A stretch of 64,000 nt of DNA, taken from the NCBI RefSeq assembly GCF_003994235.2, contig NZ_RYFG02000101.1:1-64000 (forward strand). The letters run 5' to 3'. The notes beneath the pieces are model-generated. The model saw only the letters and a program-made list of their open reading frames with translations, had not been told where the DNA came from and ran no database searches. Shown piece after piece: positions 54,157 through 63,241 of the stretch. The DNA is from Candidatus Methylobacter oryzae. Its GTDB lineage: Bacteria; Pseudomonadota; Gammaproteobacteria; Methylococcales; Methylomonadaceae. Each line of letters starts with the position of its first letter. The stretch's first letter is position 1. Both the position numbers and the translations under genes were made by a program.

Positions 54157-54459
54157 TCGAGTAAGCGCCTCAGGTAACAATTAGTAAATTTTGCGTGCCG
54201 CCAAAAGATCCATTGTATTGGGTTAATGTAGCCAATGAAGCTATTTTTCCGAATTCGGAAAATACAGCAAATGTCTTATACCGGAGTAATAACACGAGAC
54301 GATAAATGCTAAATCAGCGTTAAAAGAAAATGCTTCGTATTGGTTTATGCTTCCAATTTCTGGTGTTTACGGTCCAAAGCAACGATCTTCATCCCAATCC
54401 CTTATATGGGGCCATAAAAATTTTACCGCACCATCGATTGTAACCCGTAAGACCACAAA
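54157..54459. other. Gap before the helicase gene
   Basis: Non-coding AT-rich sequence of about 300 bp with one notable site, an 18-bp perfect palindrome at 54245-54262. I see no gene. Confidence 0.45.
54245..54262. promoter_or_regulatory. 18-bp perfect palindrome TTTTCCGAATTCGGAAAA
   Basis: A perfect dyad about 200 bp upstream of the helicase gene. Its length and symmetry fit a dimeric repressor site, but no specific regulator is implied. Confidence 0.3.
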
Positions 54460-56322
54460 ATGACGCTGCCGAAACCTACTCAAGAGCAACAAACCATTCT
54501 GAATAGCAAATGTGCATGCAAGATTGTTGTCGCTGTGCCGGGCTCTGGAAAAAGCACGTTATTGTTTCAAGCGATTCAGCAGTATTACACACAAAAACAG
54601 CAGCCTGGGCATTGCTTAATGCTAACGTTTTCCAAAAAGTCCGACAACGACAACAAGAAGAAGGGCAAAACATTATTTTTTGCGCACAGGAAACAGCTTG
54701 ATATTCGCACTTTTGATTCTTTTTGCTGCCGTATCCTCAAACAGCATTGGCAACTTGCTGGCTACAAAAAGCGTCCCGACTTTGATAACGGTTATAACCA
54801 AAAAATTCTGCAAGCCGTATACGACTCCATTGCTTTGCAAAAACACAAAGATAGGCTGCCGTTTGAAGACGTCGAGTCGATTATCAAACAAGTACTTGAA
54901 ACCCAGGAATCCTCTTTAAAAGCGATTGCCAGTGTCTATAAAAAAGGGCTCTATGCCAATGCCGTTAAGCCCTTCACCAAGATTCTCGCGGAATATCAAC
55001 ACCACAAGAAGAGTAGGGGCATTATTGGCTTTAAAGAGCAGGTTGAAGGCTGTTATCAATTATTTGTACGTCATCCGGAATTATTGCAAACCATTGCTCA
55101 GCAGTATGGCCTACTGTTAATCGATGAAACACAAGACTTGTCACCGGTACAACTAAAAATTGCCATTATGCTGGCAGGCGCTATCAAGCAATCCTTTTTT
55201 GTTGCCGATGATGCACAAAACATTTATTCATTCCGGGGCGTTAAAGCCACCAATCTGAAGACCTTAGAACAAGCGCTTTCTAAAGCAAAAGTTTTTACGT
55301 TAACCCAAAGTCATCGCTGTACAAAACCGGTGGCGCTATTGGCTTCAAAGCTTCGACAAGCAATTCAAGAGGTCCGCAATATCAAGATGTGGTCGGAGAA
55401 AGAAGGCGATAAACCGGACTTTTATACTTTTGCCAATAAAAATGCCCAATATCGCTTTGTTACCCAGAAAATTGTAAAGCTTCATCACCAGGGTATGGCA
55501 TACTCCGATATGGCGATTATTGCTCGCAAGCATGAAAGCTTAGTCAACCTGCAACGGTATCTGCAACTTGAAATGGATGCTTTTCATACCGCGTATGATG
55601 ATAATCGAACTTTTACCCCGACATTATTGGCTCTCCTTCTTGACTTAATGGTGAACGGTTATCAGGAAAGTCTTGTTGATAAGATCCTACTGTCTCTGGA
55701 TATTACCTCGACAGAAGAAAACTTTGCTTATGTTAAAGCAGAACTATCCAGTACCAATAAGACCGCCCGAAAAAATTGCAATAAACATTTAAAATTATTC
55801 GGCGACTTAATTCGCAAAGGTCTTCATGCCAATACTACAGAAGCGAGAGTACGTTTTATACACGCGTTTTTGGTTAGTTATAGCACGAAAGTCGCTTCCA
55901 GCCAGTCCAGTAAAAAATCCGATAAGCACTATTTCAATGCAGAATTGACCGGCGCTACGATGCTTGCTAAACAAGGGATTGACGATGCGCAGATGCTTGA
56001 GCATCTTTATGCTCTCGGCAAATCTGATCAAGGCGGTGTTTCATTATTAACCGCGCATGGTGCCAAAGGTTTAGAGTTTAAAGTCGTTTTTGTAATTGAT
56101 GCCGATAATACACTTTTTCCCTATGTACATTCACACCGTCATCACGATAACGAAAATGATGAACGCAAACTCTTTTATGTCGCGATCACACGTTGCTCGC
56201 AAACTTTGATTATGAGCTCAGTTTATAATGAAGCGAGTAATATTAAACCCACGGATTTTATATTAAAGCTAAAAGGTTTTAAGCGTATTATTAATATTAC
56301 AGATACGACAAGAAACCATTGA
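54460..56322 (+). CDS. UvrD/Rep-like superfamily 1 helicase
   Basis: A 620-aa SF1A helicase. Motif I AVPGSGKSTLL (about 29-39), motif Ia region RTFDSFCCR, motif II LLIDETQDLS, motif III FFVADDAQNIYSFRG, motif IV region LTQSHRCTKPV, motif V (LTAHGAKGLEFKVVFVID) and motif VI (ERKLFYVAITRCSQ) are all present. Compared with UvrD (about 720 aa) it is short and has no nuclease domain. As an island-borne helicase it could serve plasmid-like replication, recombination or phage defence; no partner nuclease is visible. Confidence 0.88.
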   Translation: MTLPKPTQEQQTILNSKCACKIVVAVPGSGKSTLLFQAIQQYYTQKQQPGHCLMLTFSKKSDNDNKKKGKTLFFAHRKQLDIRTFDSFCCRILKQHWQLAGYKKRPDFDNGYNQKILQAVYDSIALQKHKDRLPFEDVESIIKQVLETQESSLKAIASVYKKGLYANAVKPFTKILAEYQHHKKSRGIIGFKEQVEGCYQLFVRHPELLQTIAQQYGLLLIDETQDLSPVQLKIAIMLAGAIKQSFFVADDAQNIYSFRGVKATNLKTLEQALSKAKVFTLTQSHRCTKPVALLASKLRQAIQEVRNIKMWSEKEGDKPDFYTFANKNAQYRFVTQKIVKLHHQGMAYSDMAIIARKHESLVNLQRYLQLEMDAFHTAYDDNRTFTPTLLALLLDLMVNGYQESLVDKILLSLDITSTEENFAYVKAELSSTNKTARKNCNKHLKLFGDLIRKGLHANTTEARVRFIHAFLVSYSTKVASSQSSKKSDKHYFNAELTGATMLAKQGIDDAQMLEHLYALGKSDQGGVSLLTAHGAKGLEFKVVFVIDADNTLFPYVHSHRHHDNENDERKLFYVAITRCSQTLIMSSVYNEASNIKPTDFILKLKGFKRIINITDTTRNH

Positions 56323-56789
56323 AGGGTAATGTATTTGAATGGAAGCTTTGGTTATAAATTAACGAGATAATACCCTATTGAGCCATTAATAACATTGAGT
56401 TTGATAGCGTATAATAATAACGTATATTCTATTTGAAAATGTTCGCAAAACGGAATTTGGTATTTATAGGCTAAATAGGCTTTAAATAATACTAGAGCTT
56501 TTAAAACACTATACTCAGGACCAATTAATGGCTTGAAATAGGGAAAATATCGAATTATTTATTATTAGGCGTTGATTCATAATACAAGCTAATTAGCCTG
56601 ATTAAGACTGCTTAACCTTAAATCAAAGCAGAATCGGACGTATAATACGTTCAATAACGATACAACATCATTCTAAAAAGATAGCATTTCGTCTTATTTT
56701 AAAAAAGACTGCGCTGAGTATTCAGCGCAATCACAAATACTCGAATAAACAACGGTTATAAATCAGTGTTAAAAGAAACTTGGGTTGCG
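56323..56789. other. AT-rich gap after the helicase gene
   Basis: About 470 bp with no supported gene. Features: very AT-rich stretch 56400-56690, a small inverted repeat around 56640-56652 (CGTATAATACG), and the terminator of the Rep-like gene at 56703-56729. Confidence 0.5.
56703..56729 (-). terminator. Terminator of the Rep-like gene
   Basis: TGCGCTGA gtat TCAGCGCA is a perfect 8-bp stem; on the minus strand it is followed by GTCTTTTTT. It lies 60 bp downstream of the stop of the gene at 56790-57659. Confidence 0.7.
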
Positions 56790-57659
56790 TTATTGTTTAA
56801 TTAAAGCCTTCTGCATACTCTCTGTAAATTTTTGGTTTATTTTCCGCGTGACTTTACTTCCATGCAACACCTGTTTTAGAGGGGGTATTTTATAAAGCAG
56901 TTTTTGCACGGTTGGATCATTTATTCTGGTCAAGGGATTCTTCATAAAACTGTCATAACGCTTCTCCAGCCCTCTATCGGTAGTAATCACATGATTATTC
57001 ATCAGTGCAATGGCTCGACCAATATCTCGCTTGATGGGTGTTACATAAAATTTTGTATTTAATTTAAAAAACTCGTCAAAGTTAAAATAAATCAAATCGG
57101 AAGGCACACTCAGAAGATGCTGATCGCACATCGCTTTGCCCTGCATTCTATACTCAAAGTGGAAGCAGGGTTTCTGGGCAATTTTTGATATATTGCAATA
57201 GCTCACCGGAAAAAAAGTGCATTTGTTCTTCTTTCTCTCTCCCCAGTAATGTGTGTCTTCACACACGTCATAATAGCAAGGCCCTCGTTTTAGATGCACT
57301 AGATGCGCATTTACCAAAGTTGCCAGCGCAAGGGGATCAGAACCGATAAAATCATACGTCACTTCGGCGTATCTCACATTAAAATTGATGGGGAGATGTG
57401 CACTCCTATCGCAAAAGTATGCTAGGTTGCCAACTGAGGGCTGGAATAACGTTAACAGATAGTAAGGACTTTGAAACTTGATGTCCTTTTTAACGATGGT
57501 CGGAGGTCTTTGTTTTGTCGATTTTAGGTTGGTTAGTTTTTTTACATTGAAGATATTAAAGTCAATTTCCATATCAGCCTTTAAGATTACCTTGTCAAAA
57601 TGCGGATAAACCTTGTCCACAAGCATTTTGGTCTTCGCAATGGTTTCTTTTTTATTCAC
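56790..57659 (-). CDS. Putative replication-initiator-like protein
   Basis: A 289-aa basic protein. The central part has NVRYAEVTYDFIG, then HYWGERKKNKCTFFPVSYCN and CFHFEYRMQGKAMCDQHLL, a pattern (strand, TYYxG-like strand, helix with Tyr, then RxExR-like strand) seen in rolling-circle initiators of the Rep_trans type used by small plasmids and phages. I am not certain of the catalytic tyrosine. It is probably part of the element that also includes the 341-aa protein, AlpA-like regulator and integrase stub. Other DNA-binding roles are possible. Confidence 0.45.
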   Translation of the reverse strand: MNKKETIAKTKMLVDKVYPHFDKVILKADMEIDFNIFNVKKLTNLKSTKQRPPTIVKKDIKFQSPYYLLTLFQPSVGNLAYFCDRSAHLPINFNVRYAEVTYDFIGSDPLALATLVNAHLVHLKRGPCYYDVCEDTHYWGERKKNKCTFFPVSYCNISKIAQKPCFHFEYRMQGKAMCDQHLLSVPSDLIYFNFDEFFKLNTKFYVTPIKRDIGRAIALMNNHVITTDRGLEKRYDSFMKNPLTRINDPTVQKLLYKIPPLKQVLHGSKVTRKINQKFTESMQKALIKQ

Positions 57660-58014
57660 GTTTAATACCTATTCTGCAATACTTTGAATTACTATAAATT
57701 ATTAAATATAATTGGGAGTTGTTATCGTTTTACAGTTTTCGAGTAAATACTATATAAAGCGATCTCTCTGTCATGTTAACTATATTTTCTTGTTCATTTT
57801 TATGCCGTATGACAAAAGGAATAAATGGCAATCGGCTGGGGCCAAAAACAAATTAGCCAATACCATTACCTAACGGTAAACCGCTAATATCCGATCAAGA
57901 TCCTATTTTTCCAATTTTTGGAATGTTCGCTGCCTTTAGTAGCAACGACAGCGAACAGTATCCTGTAGTTTGATTTAATTAGACGAAAGACACAGCGCCC
58001 ATTATCCGATTAAA
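57660..58014. other. Gap between the Rep-like gene and the 341-aa gene
   Basis: About 355 bp, AT-rich, no gene seen. It could hold the upstream promoter of the Rep-like gene and possibly an origin, but I find no clear iterons. Confidence 0.4.
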
Positions 58015-59040
58015 TTAATCGATATATCCTTCATTTAGATTATTAGCTTGAATTTCAGTTACCCAAAAACGGTCGGGATTAGTCATATAAAGGTCCAATT
58101 CCGACTTCATCTTTTTAAGATCCGAAAACGATAACTGTTGAATGCCATATGGATCATTTTCTACGCTTTCCATTCGCTCCTTGACTGCGTACAGTATTGC
58201 TAAAACTTGCTGCTCATCAGGTTTGTCCGCTATTAACTTTCGTAGCAGCGAGTCATTTTTGCAGCTATGGCTTTGCTTATAATTTTGGTAACTTTTTTCA
58301 ATAGAGGAAACAGGCGGAACCAAAGATTGCGACTCTTGGACCGAAACATCCCAAATTGATTGCCGGATAGATTTTTTTATTTGACATATTCTGCGCAACG
58401 ATTTTAGATGCTCATCTGTCGGCGCTATGCGATGCGTCAACGCAAACTCTGCAATTTCGACAAATAAATACAATGAAGACGTGCTGCAACCGTTATTTGT
58501 TAAACGATCATTGAAATAGGCTCTCCAGTTTTTATACTTTAAAGCAGCCAGACCTTTTCCTGCTTGAAAATTGAAAAGTGCTCTAATTAATTGGTCAGAA
58601 GCATTTTTGTAATAAATGATCTCCGCATCGAGCTCGTCAGCTTTGGTTCTGGCTTCTTCGAAGCTGTACATTGGAGTATCCGTAGTAACATTAGCAAAAT
58701 CATCACCTAAATCAAGGCGATTGCCCTGATCTAAATGTTGTGAGACTAAAGCTTGACCGGATAACAAACTTGAATCCCGCTGCCGGTTGGCATCCAAACT
58801 AATTAATAAATCTGTAGAGCTATGAGCGCTACCATTATCATTAGCGCTTCGAGCATCAGCCAGAACGGTCTTGGTGGCTTCCGTCGCTAGACTTAACGAA
58901 GCATCAGAGCAATTGTTCGTTTTAAACTGGAGGGCTTTTGTCATAACAGTCTGTTGTGAAGTTTCACGTTTTTCAACTGATCTGGTAATTGAGGATAAGT
59001 TGGAAATTGTTTTTGTGTATTTTTTTTGATTTTTCATCAT
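58015..59040 (-). CDS. Hypothetical element protein, possibly DNA-associated
   Basis: A 341-aa protein that I do not recognise by name. The N-terminal 120 residues are polar and low in structure. The middle (about 125-210) reads AGKGLAALKYKNWRAYFNDRL then TSSLYLFVEIAEFALTH, resembling a short helical domain of plasmid/phage proteins (GYxSWREYxxxxFxxSxSYxYxLxxxAE). The C-terminal third is helical. It precedes (minus strand) the Rep-like gene after a 355-bp gap and follows the AlpA-like gene after 49 bp. Role unknown. Confidence 0.45.
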   Translation of the reverse strand: MMKNQKKYTKTISNLSSITRSVEKRETSQQTVMTKALQFKTNNCSDASLSLATEATKTVLADARSANDNGSAHSSTDLLISLDANRQRDSSLLSGQALVSQHLDQGNRLDLGDDFANVTTDTPMYSFEEARTKADELDAEIIYYKNASDQLIRALFNFQAGKGLAALKYKNWRAYFNDRLTNNGCSTSSLYLFVEIAEFALTHRIAPTDEHLKSLRRICQIKKSIRQSIWDVSVQESQSLVPPVSSIEKSYQNYKQSHSCKNDSLLRKLIADKPDEQQVLAILYAVKERMESVENDPYGIQQLSFSDLKKMKSELDLYMTNPDRFWVTEIQANNLNEGYID

Positions 59041-59089
59041 GTCTATCCTGTCGCGTATTAGTTAAAGCACTGTTTCGCAAAATATAAAT

Positions 59090-59332
59090 TTAAGGCACCA
59101 ACAGTCGAGCTTGCGCAGTGCTGATTGCGCTACGTCGATTGGCTTCTTCAAGCAGAACGCCTTTGTGATACAACACCCGTCCCCCAAGCTTAACAAAGGG
59201 CAGCATAACTTTTCCGCTTGATCTCCAATTGGCTAACGTCTTTACAGAAACATGCAAAAAGTCAGAAGCTTGCTTTGCGTCAAGAAGCTCGTCCGCATAT
59301 TGTTCTGCGAAAATATTTTGTTTTTTCTTCAT
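59090..59332 (-). CDS. AlpA/Xis-like small DNA-binding protein
   Basis: An 80-aa protein with a MerR/excisionase-type helix-turn-helix (ELLDAKQASDFLHVSVKTLA, then NWRSSGKVMLPFVKLGGRVLYHK). Proteins of this kind regulate integrase genes or act as excision factors in integrative elements. It starts the minus-strand set and is divergent from the gene at 59537 across a 204-bp AT-rich promoter region. GGAGATC lies just before its ATG. Confidence 0.75.
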   Translation of the reverse strand: MKKKQNIFAEQYADELLDAKQASDFLHVSVKTLANWRSSGKVMLPFVKLGGRVLYHKGVLLEEANRRSAISTAQARLLVP

Positions 59333-59536
59333 CGGTGATCTCCTGCTGGTCAGATTAAAGTTGATAAGGTTTAAAAAGTGAAGATTTGTAAATTTTAGTT
59401 TTGACCAGCATAGCGCATCAAAGCCAAAAACGTAAACAATTAATTACAAAAAGTTATAAAAAATTACCTTTACACTGATTTGTAAGTTTTGTTACCCTAT
59501 CTATCATTCATCCATTAATTACTTTGGCGAAACACC

Positions 59537-60130
59537 ATGCAAACAAAATTACAGCGGGGCAGACCCGCAAAAAAACGAACAGGCAAACTTGGTAAGACTG
59601 AAATTCTTCAATTTAGGCTGGACCCCTTATCTCGGTTTGCGATGGAAGTAGCGGCAAGATGCCAAAAACGAACTCTTTCAAATATGTTTGACGTCGCAAT
59701 CGACAGTTATATTAATCAATGCAAAATTAGCTGGAGTGAAAACAAAAATATTTTTTTTAATCAAGAAGATGAAGAATCGATTCCTTTAATGGGGTTGATT
59801 CACAAAGTGTGGGATCAAGATGAAGCGAAAAGGTTTTTAAATTTGGCGCAAACGGCACCAAGCCTACTGTCTTCTGAGGAGAGAGTAATTTGGGATTTTA
59901 TTAGTAGAGAAAGGGTTTTTTGGAGATCATCAAAAACGGAGAACAAAGAAATAGTTTACATCGAACTTGTTCAAGCTCTTTGGGATGATTTGAAAGATAT
60001 GGAACCTTGGCACGGATTGGAGTCATTGGAAAACTTCAAAGAACGGCTTCTACAAATCCAGGATCAAAACCAACCTGAAAAAATTGCAGCTCTTCGAAAT
60101 ATGTTAAACGAACTTTTTCCTTACCAATAA
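59537..60130 (+). CDS. Putative DNA-binding regulator beside the integrase stub
   Basis: A 197-aa protein whose basic N-terminus (QTKLQRGRPAKKRTGKLGKT) carries an AT-hook-like GRP and leads to a ribbon-helix-helix-like segment (EILQFRLDPLSRFAMEVAAR, then RTLSNMFDVAIDSYI). The rest is helical and unrecognised. It ends 13 bp before the integrase fragment and is in the same orientation, so it was probably co-transcribed with the integrase. Confidence 0.55.
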   Translation: MQTKLQRGRPAKKRTGKLGKTEILQFRLDPLSRFAMEVAARCQKRTLSNMFDVAIDSYINQCKISWSENKNIFFNQEDEESIPLMGLIHKVWDQDEAKRFLNLAQTAPSLLSSEERVIWDFISRERVFWRSSKTENKEIVYIELVQALWDDLKDMEPWHGLESLENFKERLLQIQDQNQPEKIAALRNMLNELFPYQ

Positions 60131-60143
60131 AGAGGACTGGATA

Positions 60144-60302
60144 ATGGCAGTAAAGTATTCGATATTGACCCGATCTAGCATGAGAAAGCTTCAGGCAGGT
60201 GAAAAGCTTAATGAGCACGGAATATGTTTTACGCGATTAGCGAATACACACGGTTTTAAAAGGCATAAAAAAACCAGTCGCAAATTCATGCTAACTGGTT
60301 AA
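60144..60302 (+). pseudogene. int: 5' stub of a tyrosine-recombinase integrase
   Basis: A 52-codon frame starts MAVKYSILTRSSMRKLQAGE and KLNEHGICFTRLAN, matching the N-terminal end of island integrases (TRxxMRxLxxGEKLxEHGIxxxRLxNGDG). After residue about 37 the homology ends abruptly and the frame runs through the tRNA-Lys terminator. About 90 percent of the gene (core-binding and catalytic domains) is missing. AGAGGACTGG before the ATG may be its ribosome site. Confidence 0.6.
60266..60300 (-). terminator. Terminator of the queC/tRNA-Lys transcription side
   Basis: AACCAGT and ACTGGTT (stem, 15-17-base loop). On the minus strand a run of T residues follows the stem, so it terminates transcription leaving the tRNA-Lys gene. 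Confidence 0.65.
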
Positions 60303-60318
60303 TTTATTTAAACTTTGA

Positions 60319-60394
60319 TGGTGGGTCGTGCGCGATTCGAACGCGCGACCATCGCATTAAAAGTGCGGTGCTCTACCGGCTGAGCTAACGACCC
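60319..60394 (-). tRNA. tRNA-Lys (UUU)
   Basis: 76 nt including an encoded CCA. On the minus strand: acceptor stem GGGTCGT/ACGACCC, D-arm GCTC..GAGC, anticodon loop CTTTTAA (anticodon UUU), T-loop GTTCGAAT. It lies downstream of queC, as in pseudomonads, where this tRNA-Lys is a documented island insertion site. Its 3' end faces the accessory island. Confidence 0.96.
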
Positions 60395-60432
60395 AACAAA
60401 GACTGCCTATTATAATGATAAAACTAACTATG

Positions 60433-61122
60433 TCAATTTTTTTTATGGCTTTTTTGATACCGAGTTGGGTCTTCTATTCCGGCCTCTGTAAATCCAATCT
60501 TTCTTAAACGACAGGCATCGCATACTTGGCAAGCGCGACCTTGTTTATCGGCAGAATAACAAGAGACGGTACGCTGATAATCGACACCTAGTTCAAGGCC
60601 CTGCTTAATAATCTCTGCTTTGCTCAACGCAATTAGCGGAGTATGTATCGTAAAATGCTCACCTTCTACACCAGCCTTAGTAGCAAGGTTTGCCAATTGT
60701 TGAAAAGCTTTTATAAATTCAGGCCTACAATCAGGATAACCTGAATAATCGACAGCATTTACCCCAATAAAAATATCCGTTAAATTTAAGACTTCTGCCC
60801 AACCCAAGGCAAATGAAAGAAAAATTGTATTTCTTGCCGGCACATAGGTTACCGGTATGCCGTCTTGTGGCGCATGAGGCACTGCGATATGCTCATCGGT
60901 TAGCGCCGAACCGCCGATTGAGCTTAAGCCCAATTTGATAATTTTATGTTCTTCGACTTGATAATCTACCGCTATTTGCGCCGCCGCTCGCAGCTCGGCA
61001 TTGTGCCGCTGACCATAGTCAAAACTTAAAGCGTAGCATTTGAAGCCCTGCTTTTTCGCAAGAGCAAGTACGGTAATTGAATCTAATCCTCCAGATAGGA
61101 GGACTATAGCTTTTTTTTGCAT
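60433..61122 (-). CDS. queC: 7-cyano-7-deazaguanine synthase
   Basis: A 229-aa enzyme converting 7-carboxy-7-deazaguanine to preQ0 in queuosine synthesis. PP-loop [15 protein letters not shown], and the zinc-site cysteines in [20 protein letters not shown]. It is 6 bp downstream of queE. Product and length fit the family. Confidence 0.95.
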   Translation of the reverse strand: MQKKAIVLLSGGLDSITVLALAKKQGFKCYALSFDYGQRHNAELRAAAQIAVDYQVEEHKIIKLGLSSIGGSALTDEHIAVPHAPQDGIPVTYVPARNTIFLSFALGWAEVLNLTDIFIGVNAVDYSGYPDCRPEFIKAFQQLANLATKAGVEGEHFTIHTPLIALSKAEIIKQGLELGVDYQRTVSCYSADKQGRACQVCDACRLRKIGFTEAGIEDPTRYQKSHKKN

Positions 61123-61128
61123 GTCGAC

Positions 61129-61770
61129 TTACTTGCCTTGGGCATCATCCCAAAGAATCTTATGTAGTTGAATTTGGAAACGAACAGGCAACCTGTCTTT
61201 TAGAATTTTTTCGGCAAGCTCGGTTGGATTTTGCTGCCCCATCACAGGCGAAAACAAGATTTCACAAAGATTAGGTAAATCATATTCCGTTAATATGGAT
61301 TTTGACCACTCGTAGTCACCGTCATTACCGATTACAAACTTAACTTGGTCTTTTGCATCTAGGTGCTTGATATTTTGATATCGATTTTTGCTTAACTCGC
61401 CTGAACTCGGTGTTTTAAAATCCATGACTTTAATGGCGCGCGGGTCGACTTCAGATACGTCAAGCGCTCCGCTGGTTTCAAGCGAAACGACATAGCCTTT
61501 ATCGAGCAATTTTCTCATTAAGTCCAGACAGCCCGGCTGAGCCAATGGCTCGCCTCCGGTTACGGTAATATACCGGGCTCCATATTGATCAACTTCCGCA
61601 ATAATCGCGTCAATCTCTATTTTTTTGCCGCCGGTAAAAGCATAAGCTGTATCACAATAGACGCATCTTAACGGACAACCGGTCAGCCTAATGAACACAG
61701 TGGGTAGCCCTACCGTATTCGACTCGCCTTGTAACGAATAAAAAATTTCAGTTATACGTAACAAACTCAC
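61129..61770 (-). CDS. queE: 7-carboxy-7-deazaguanine synthase
   Basis: A 213-aa radical-SAM enzyme, the step before QueC. The [4Fe-4S] motif CPLRCVYC (C-x3-C-x2-C) and the following TAYAFTGGKK, and TVTGGEPLAQPG are visible. The start MSLLRITEIFYSLQGES is the usual N-terminus of QueE. It begins 2 bp after the cpoB stop. Confidence 0.95.
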   Translation of the reverse strand: MSLLRITEIFYSLQGESNTVGLPTVFIRLTGCPLRCVYCDTAYAFTGGKKIEIDAIIAEVDQYGARYITVTGGEPLAQPGCLDLMRKLLDKGYVVSLETSGALDVSEVDPRAIKVMDFKTPSSGELSKNRYQNIKHLDAKDQVKFVIGNDGDYEWSKSILTEYDLPNLCEILFSPVMGQQNPTELAEKILKDRLPVRFQIQLHKILWDDAQGK

Positions 61771-61772
61771 AA

Positions 61773-62618
61773 CTACTGTTTAACGTCATCAAGCAAGAGT
61801 AATTTCTTTGACGCCAACCGGGCAGCCGTCGAACTGGGAAAATCGGTAGTAACACGGGTTAAATATTCGCGCGCTTTGGCTGGATTTTTTTGTTCCACCT
61901 CAATGATACCTAACTTTAATAGCGCATCCGGCACTTTCGCGCTACCCGGATAATTTTGAATGACATTGTTAAAAGCTTTGCGCGCTGCATCAATATCCTG
62001 ATTAACTCTGTAGGCTTCACCTAACCAATATTGGGCATTATTGGCATACTCCCCCTTCGAATTTTTACTCAACAACGCGTTGAACTCGGCAATTGCCTGG
62101 GCCGTATGACCATTTCTAAGCGCGTCATAGGCCTGTTGATATTGCTGCTTTTCATCGCCCGGAGAAGCAGAGGCTTGCGCTGCCTCCTGTTTTTGAACGG
62201 GCGCCTGCTTAACTTCAGGAGTTGCAGTCGGAGCCGCGCCTTGAGACTCCGTCGCTTTAGCTTCGACACCGACAGTGGTTTCTTCCGCAGGAACATTTTC
62301 AGTTGCCGAAGGCTTCGCACTTTCTGATTTCTTCTCAAGTTTCCGTATCCGTTCGTCAAAATCTGAATACATTGAGCCCTGAGACTTTTTCATCTCGGCA
62401 ATAAGATTTGCCTGCTCTTCTACCTTACCGGTAAGTTGTTGTACTTCGCCTTGCAATTGCTCAAGTCGCGCCATGATTTCATACAGCGCATTAGTCGATG
62501 AAGGCTTTGCAGTAGTAACCTCACCTGCCGGATACATTGAATTATCAATAACTGGCGGCAATGGCTCTGCCTGAACAGCGTTACAAACCCACAACAATAG
62601 GAGTAGACGAGCTTTCAT
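61773..62618 (-). CDS. cpoB: Cell division coordinator CpoB (YbgF)
   Basis: A 281-aa periplasmic protein: signal peptide (about 1-17, cleaving near VQA-E), an N-terminal coiled coil (LEQLQGEVQQLTGKVEEQAN), an Ala/Pro/Glu-rich linker, and three TPR repeats in the C-terminal half (YQQAYDALRNGHTAQAIAEF and following). CpoB links outer-membrane constriction by Tol-Pal with peptidoglycan synthesis. Its ATG follows the pal stop codon directly (TAAATG). Confidence 0.93.
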   Translation of the reverse strand: MKARLLLLLWVCNAVQAEPLPPVIDNSMYPAGEVTTAKPSSTNALYEIMARLEQLQGEVQQLTGKVEEQANLIAEMKKSQGSMYSDFDERIRKLEKKSESAKPSATENVPAEETTVGVEAKATESQGAAPTATPEVKQAPVQKQEAAQASASPGDEKQQYQQAYDALRNGHTAQAIAEFNALLSKNSKGEYANNAQYWLGEAYRVNQDIDAARKAFNNVIQNYPGSAKVPDALLKLGIIEVEQKNPAKAREYLTRVTTDFPSSTAARLASKKLLLLDDVKQ

Positions 62619-63194
62619 TTATTTGCCTTGATAAACTAACTCAACGCGACGATTAAGTTCCCAAGATGCTTCGTCATGACCTAACGATGCCGGCTTCTCT
62701 TCGCCGTAACTGACGATTTCCAGCTGACCATCGGCAACGCCTTGGACTTTCATCATACTTGCTACGGACTTTGCGCGCTGCTCACCCAGTGCAATATTGT
62801 ATTCACGAGAACCACGCTCATCGCCATGACCTTCCATTACAACGCGTTGACCGGGATGCGCTACCAAATATTGTGCATGAGCTGCAATGACAGGTACAAA
62901 GTCATCCTGCACTTGGCTGCTATCCAACATAAAGTAGATAGTGCTTTTTGACAATGGGTTATTTGGATCGCTGAATTCGGGACCTATGCCTGCATTTGGG
63001 TACATTCCCGAAGCATTCATTTCCGATCCTGACAAACCAGATCCATTTCTTAAACCACGGGTTGAAGCATCGTTGATACCGCTCGCAGCATTTTGAGTGC
63101 CATCGGTAAGGCTTGCTTCTTTTTCATCTTCACTACACCCCGAGAGGATTGCTGCGCTTATAGCTAATGCCAATACTGTTCTATTCAATTTCAT
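62619..63194 (-). CDS. pal: Peptidoglycan-associated lipoprotein
   Basis: A 191-aa lipoprotein with lipobox ILSGC, a Ser/Gly/Asn-rich linker, and a C-terminal OmpA-like peptidoglycan-binding domain (GHGDERGSREYNIALGEQRA). Start ATG at 63194; an upstream TTG in frame is less likely. It couples the outer membrane to peptidoglycan and to TolB in the Tol-Pal system. tolB lies 47 bp upstream, cpoB immediately downstream. Confidence 0.95.
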   Translation of the reverse strand: MKLNRTVLALAISAAILSGCSEDEKEASLTDGTQNAASGINDASTRGLRNGSGLSGSEMNASGMYPNAGIGPEFSDPNNPLSKSTIYFMLDSSQVQDDFVPVIAAHAQYLVAHPGQRVVMEGHGDERGSREYNIALGEQRAKSVASMMKVQGVADGQLEIVSYGEEKPASLGHDEASWELNRRVELVYQGK

Positions 63195-63241
63195 TTTATT
63201 TTCCAAAATAATTTACAAAAATCATGCTATGACTAACTGAA

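Noticed and set aside
57660-58014. Replication origin with iterons between the Rep-like gene and the 341-aa gene
   Set aside because: AT-rich, but no repeated short motifs could be seen; an origin is not supported.
60144-60394. A direct repeat of the tRNA-Lys 3' end inside the island as the left attachment site
   Set aside because: I looked for the T-loop/acceptor sequence (GATTCGAACGC and GTGGGTCG) further left by eye and found no convincing copy; a computed search could still find one.
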